64,000 nt of DNA. Origin: Pseudomonadota bacterium. GTDB taxonomy: Bacteria > Pseudomonadota > Alphaproteobacteria > Azospirillales > Azospirillaceae. Location: assembly GCA_023423695.1 (NCBI GenBank), contig JAFAFA010000155.1, positions 62,001 through 126,000 on the forward strand, read 5' to 3'. The notes beneath the pieces are model-generated. The model ran no database searches, was not told the origin of the DNA, and was given only the letters and a program-made list of their open reading frames with translations. Shown one piece after another: positions 62,439 through 64,000 of this stretch. Made by a program: the position numbers and the translations under genes. Each line of letters opens with the position of its first letter. Positions within the stretch are counted from its first letter, which is position 1.

Positions 62439-62659
62439 TTCGCAACATCCTCCGCTTTCGGCAGACCGCCCGCATGGACCACCTTCCCGTCGATGACGAT
62501 GCCCGGTGTCGCGACGATGCCGTACCCGGCGATGACCGCATAGTCGGTCACCTTCTCCACATGGACGGGGACGCCCAGCCGTTCGGCTTCCGCCCGCACC
62601 ATGTCTTCGGTCGTCTGGCAGCGTTTGCAGCCGGGTCCGAGAACCTTCACGTCCTTCAT
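62423..62659 (-). CDS. Small thioredoxin-fold protein (redox-active disulfide protein 2 type)
   Basis: This 78-residue protein matches the small thioredoxin family that often accompanies ArsP-like permeases. The active site is CKRC (11-14) in VLGPGCKRCQTTED, and the cis-Pro loop appears as IVATPGIVIDGKVV near residues 50-60. It lacks a signal peptide, so it is cytosolic. ATG at 62659 is chosen because AAGGA lies 8 bases upstream; a longer frame starts 33 bases earlier. It follows the permease by 16 bases and overlaps the cytochrome by 16, so the three are co-transcribed. A disulfide-exchange or metal(loid)-handling role beside the permease is the common interpretation, still not firmly proven for the family. 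Confidence 0.9.
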   Translation of the reverse strand: MKDVKVLGPGCKRCQTTEDMVRAEAERLGVPVHVEKVTDYAVIAGYGIVATPGIVIDGKVVHAGGLPKAEDVAKWLGA

Positions 62660-62675
62660 GGTTTTGTTCCTTCTC

Positions 62676-63740
62676 TCAGGCGAACAGGGCATTGAACAGG
62701 AAGCCGACGGCGAGGATGCCGAGCCCGACGACGCCGACGAACACGGCGATCAGGCGCAGCGACAGGACCTTGCGCAGGATGATCATCTCCGGCAGGGACA
62801 GCGCGATCACCGACATCATGAAGGCCAGCACGGTGCCGAGCGCCGCGCCCTTGCCGATCAGCGCCTCGACGACCGGGATGATCCCGGCGGCGTTCGAGTA
62901 CATTGGAATGCCCATCAGGACGGCGGCCGGAACCGACCACCACGCATCCCGCCCCATGATGGCGGACAGCAGATCGGCGGGCACATAGCCGTGGATGAAG
63001 GCCCCGGCCGCGATCCCGGCGACGATCCAGAGCCACACCTTGCCGACGATGTCCTTGACCGCGTCGATGCCCGCCTGGATGCGATCGACGATGGAGAGCT
63101 CGACGACCGGCAGATCGACGGCGCCGGAGCGGATGTCGCGCACCCACTCCTCCAGCCAACCGTCCAGATGCAGGCGGCCGATGACCCAGCCGGCCAGGAT
63201 GGCGACGGCGAGTCCGAAGACGAGATAGGTGAGCGCCACCTTCCAGCCGAGCAGCGCGAACAGCAGGCCGAGCGCCACCTCGTTGACCATCGGCGCGGCG
63301 ATCAGGAACGAGAAGGTGACCCCCAGCGGCACGCCGGCCGAAACGAATCCGATGAACAGCGGAACCGCGGAGCACGAACAGAAGGGGGTGACGATGCCGA
63401 GGCCCGCCGCGGCGACGTTGCCGACCCCCTCGCGCCGTCCGGCCAGCAAGGCCCGCGTGCGCTCCGGCGAGAAGAAGCTGCGCACCACGCCCATGGCGAA
63501 CACGACCAGCGTCAGCAGCATCAGAACCTTGGGCGTGTCGTAGATGAAGAAGCGGATGGCGTCTTCCAGGTGGCTGCCGCGCTCCAGCGGCAATTGCGAC
63601 ACGACCCAGGTCGAGACGGGCACGAGCAGGCCGTAAAGCACGAACCAGAGCACAATGACAGCCGCCGTGGCGGCGCTCCAAAGCCAGGGGTTCGGCGGTG
63701 GCGATCCCGCTTGCGGGACCAGGGAGGTCTCGGTGCTCAT
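62676..63740 (-). CDS. arsP: ArsP/YraQ-type permease
   Basis: This 354-residue inner-membrane protein has about eight hydrophobic segments and the signature PFCSCSAVPLF (119-129), typical of the ArsP_1 (DUF318) permease family. Characterised ArsP proteins export trivalent organoarsenicals such as methylarsenite. Other members have unknown substrates, so the arsenic link rests partly on the adjacent ArsR. The middle cytosolic loop (about 190-230) separates two symmetrical halves; the second half carries GIPMYSNAAGIIPVVEALI. ATG at 63740 overlaps the regulator's stop (ATGA), giving translational coupling. The symbol is given by family; substrate specificity is not certain. Confidence 0.88.
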   Translation of the reverse strand: MSTETSLVPQAGSPPPNPWLWSAATAAVIVLWFVLYGLLVPVSTWVVSQLPLERGSHLEDAIRFFIYDTPKVLMLLTLVVFAMGVVRSFFSPERTRALLAGRREGVGNVAAAGLGIVTPFCSCSAVPLFIGFVSAGVPLGVTFSFLIAAPMVNEVALGLLFALLGWKVALTYLVFGLAVAILAGWVIGRLHLDGWLEEWVRDIRSGAVDLPVVELSIVDRIQAGIDAVKDIVGKVWLWIVAGIAAGAFIHGYVPADLLSAIMGRDAWWSVPAAVLMGIPMYSNAAGIIPVVEALIGKGAALGTVLAFMMSVIALSLPEMIILRKVLSLRLIAVFVGVVGLGILAVGFLFNALFA

Positions 63741-64000
63741 GCCGCTTCCTTCCGTTCTGCGGCCATCGCAATGATCACGGCGTCGATGATGGCGACGATC
63801 CGGGGACTGAGCGCCGGGTTGCGGCGATACCGGACCCATTGGGCGTCGCGACGATCGACGACGAGCCCGGCGCTCTTGAGAGCGGCCATGTGGCGGGACA
63901 TCCGCGATTGCGTGGCCGCGAGGCGGTCCATCAGTTCGCACACGCAGTGTTCCTGCCCATCCCACAACAGGCGCAAGGCGCCGAGGCGGGTCGGGTCGGA
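63737..64000 (-). CDS. arsR: ArsR-family repressor (5' end outside the window)
   Basis: Eighty-seven codons are visible. They encode a winged-helix ArsR/SmtB protein, beginning in DPTRLGALRLLWDG and lacking the first residues. The recognition segment contains HCVCELMDRL; the CVC arrangement in this helix is the As(III)/Sb(III)-binding motif of classical ArsR proteins, followed by QSRMSRHMAALKSAGLV (DNA-reading helix) and RRDAQWVRYRRNP (wing). Metalloid binding would release it from the operator and induce the permease, thioredoxin and cytochrome genes behind it. The operator should lie just beyond the window end. Confidence 0.9.
   Translation of the reverse strand, partial: SDPTRLGALRLLWDGQEHCVCELMDRLAATQSRMSRHMAALKSAGLVVDRRDAQWVRYRRNPALSPRIVAIIDAVIIAMAAERKEAA

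Overview
The window is high-GC DNA from an alphaproteobacterium. Protein families, codon bias and gene content suggest a member of the Azospirillaceae (Azospirillum or a close relative), but that is inference without a database search. The left end holds a replicon-maintenance module: partial ParB and ParA, a RepA/RPA-type replication initiator, and seven iteron-like repeats in two opposed groups. The window therefore starts at or near the origin of a secondary replicon. A core metabolic gene, the large NAD-dependent glutamate dehydrogenase, lies a few kilobases away, which suits a chromid or megaplasmid better than a small dispensable plasmid.

Layout: 1-3.3 kb, parB-parA-repA and iterons. 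3.75-5.5 kb, a DnaT-like protein, an unrecognised protein and a DUF2218 protein. 5.8-10.7 kb, NAD-glutamate dehydrogenase on the minus strand. 11.6-19.8 kb, a two-partner secretion pair: a TpsB transporter whose signal peptide lies in a different frame from its body, and a 2,102-residue TpsA exoprotein with GLUG and YDG/MBG repeats. 19.83-19.96 kb, a 131-bp relic with IS6-like ends. 20-44.2 kb, a dense cluster of glycosyltransferases, most fused to TPR repeats (GT4, GT17, GT9-like, GT2, GT11-like, GT8-like, GT41 and GT61 folds), plus a NovU/TylCIII-type C-methyltransferase. 44.6-59.4 kb, one gene for a protein of about 4,940 residues: 13 short N-terminal repeats, 39 Ig-like repeats, RTX nonapeptides and four C-terminal 'HYxxFGxxEGR' modules. 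59.6-61.5 kb, one more TPR-GT9-like protein. 61.9-64 kb, an arsenic-type operon: ArsR, ArsP-like permease, small thioredoxin-fold protein and a c-type cytochrome.

The most interesting reading is that the 20-61.5 kb region is one system. A giant cysteine-poor, Ser/Thr-rich RTX adhesin is embedded among at least a dozen TPR-fused glycosyltransferases, with no flippase, polymerase or nucleotide-sugar synthesis genes alongside. That pattern fits cytosolic stepwise O-glycosylation of the exported adhesin better than lipid-linked polysaccharide synthesis. The neighbouring TpsA is a second possible substrate, because GT41 enzymes (HMW1C) are known to glycosylate two-partner-secreted adhesins. Several fusions look unusual: GT4-GT17-TPR-GT9, GT2-TPR-GT11 and GT8-TPR-GT41.

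I saw no tRNA, rRNA, CRISPR array or intact transposase. Many long open frames antisense to real genes are by-products of GC-rich third positions and were left out.
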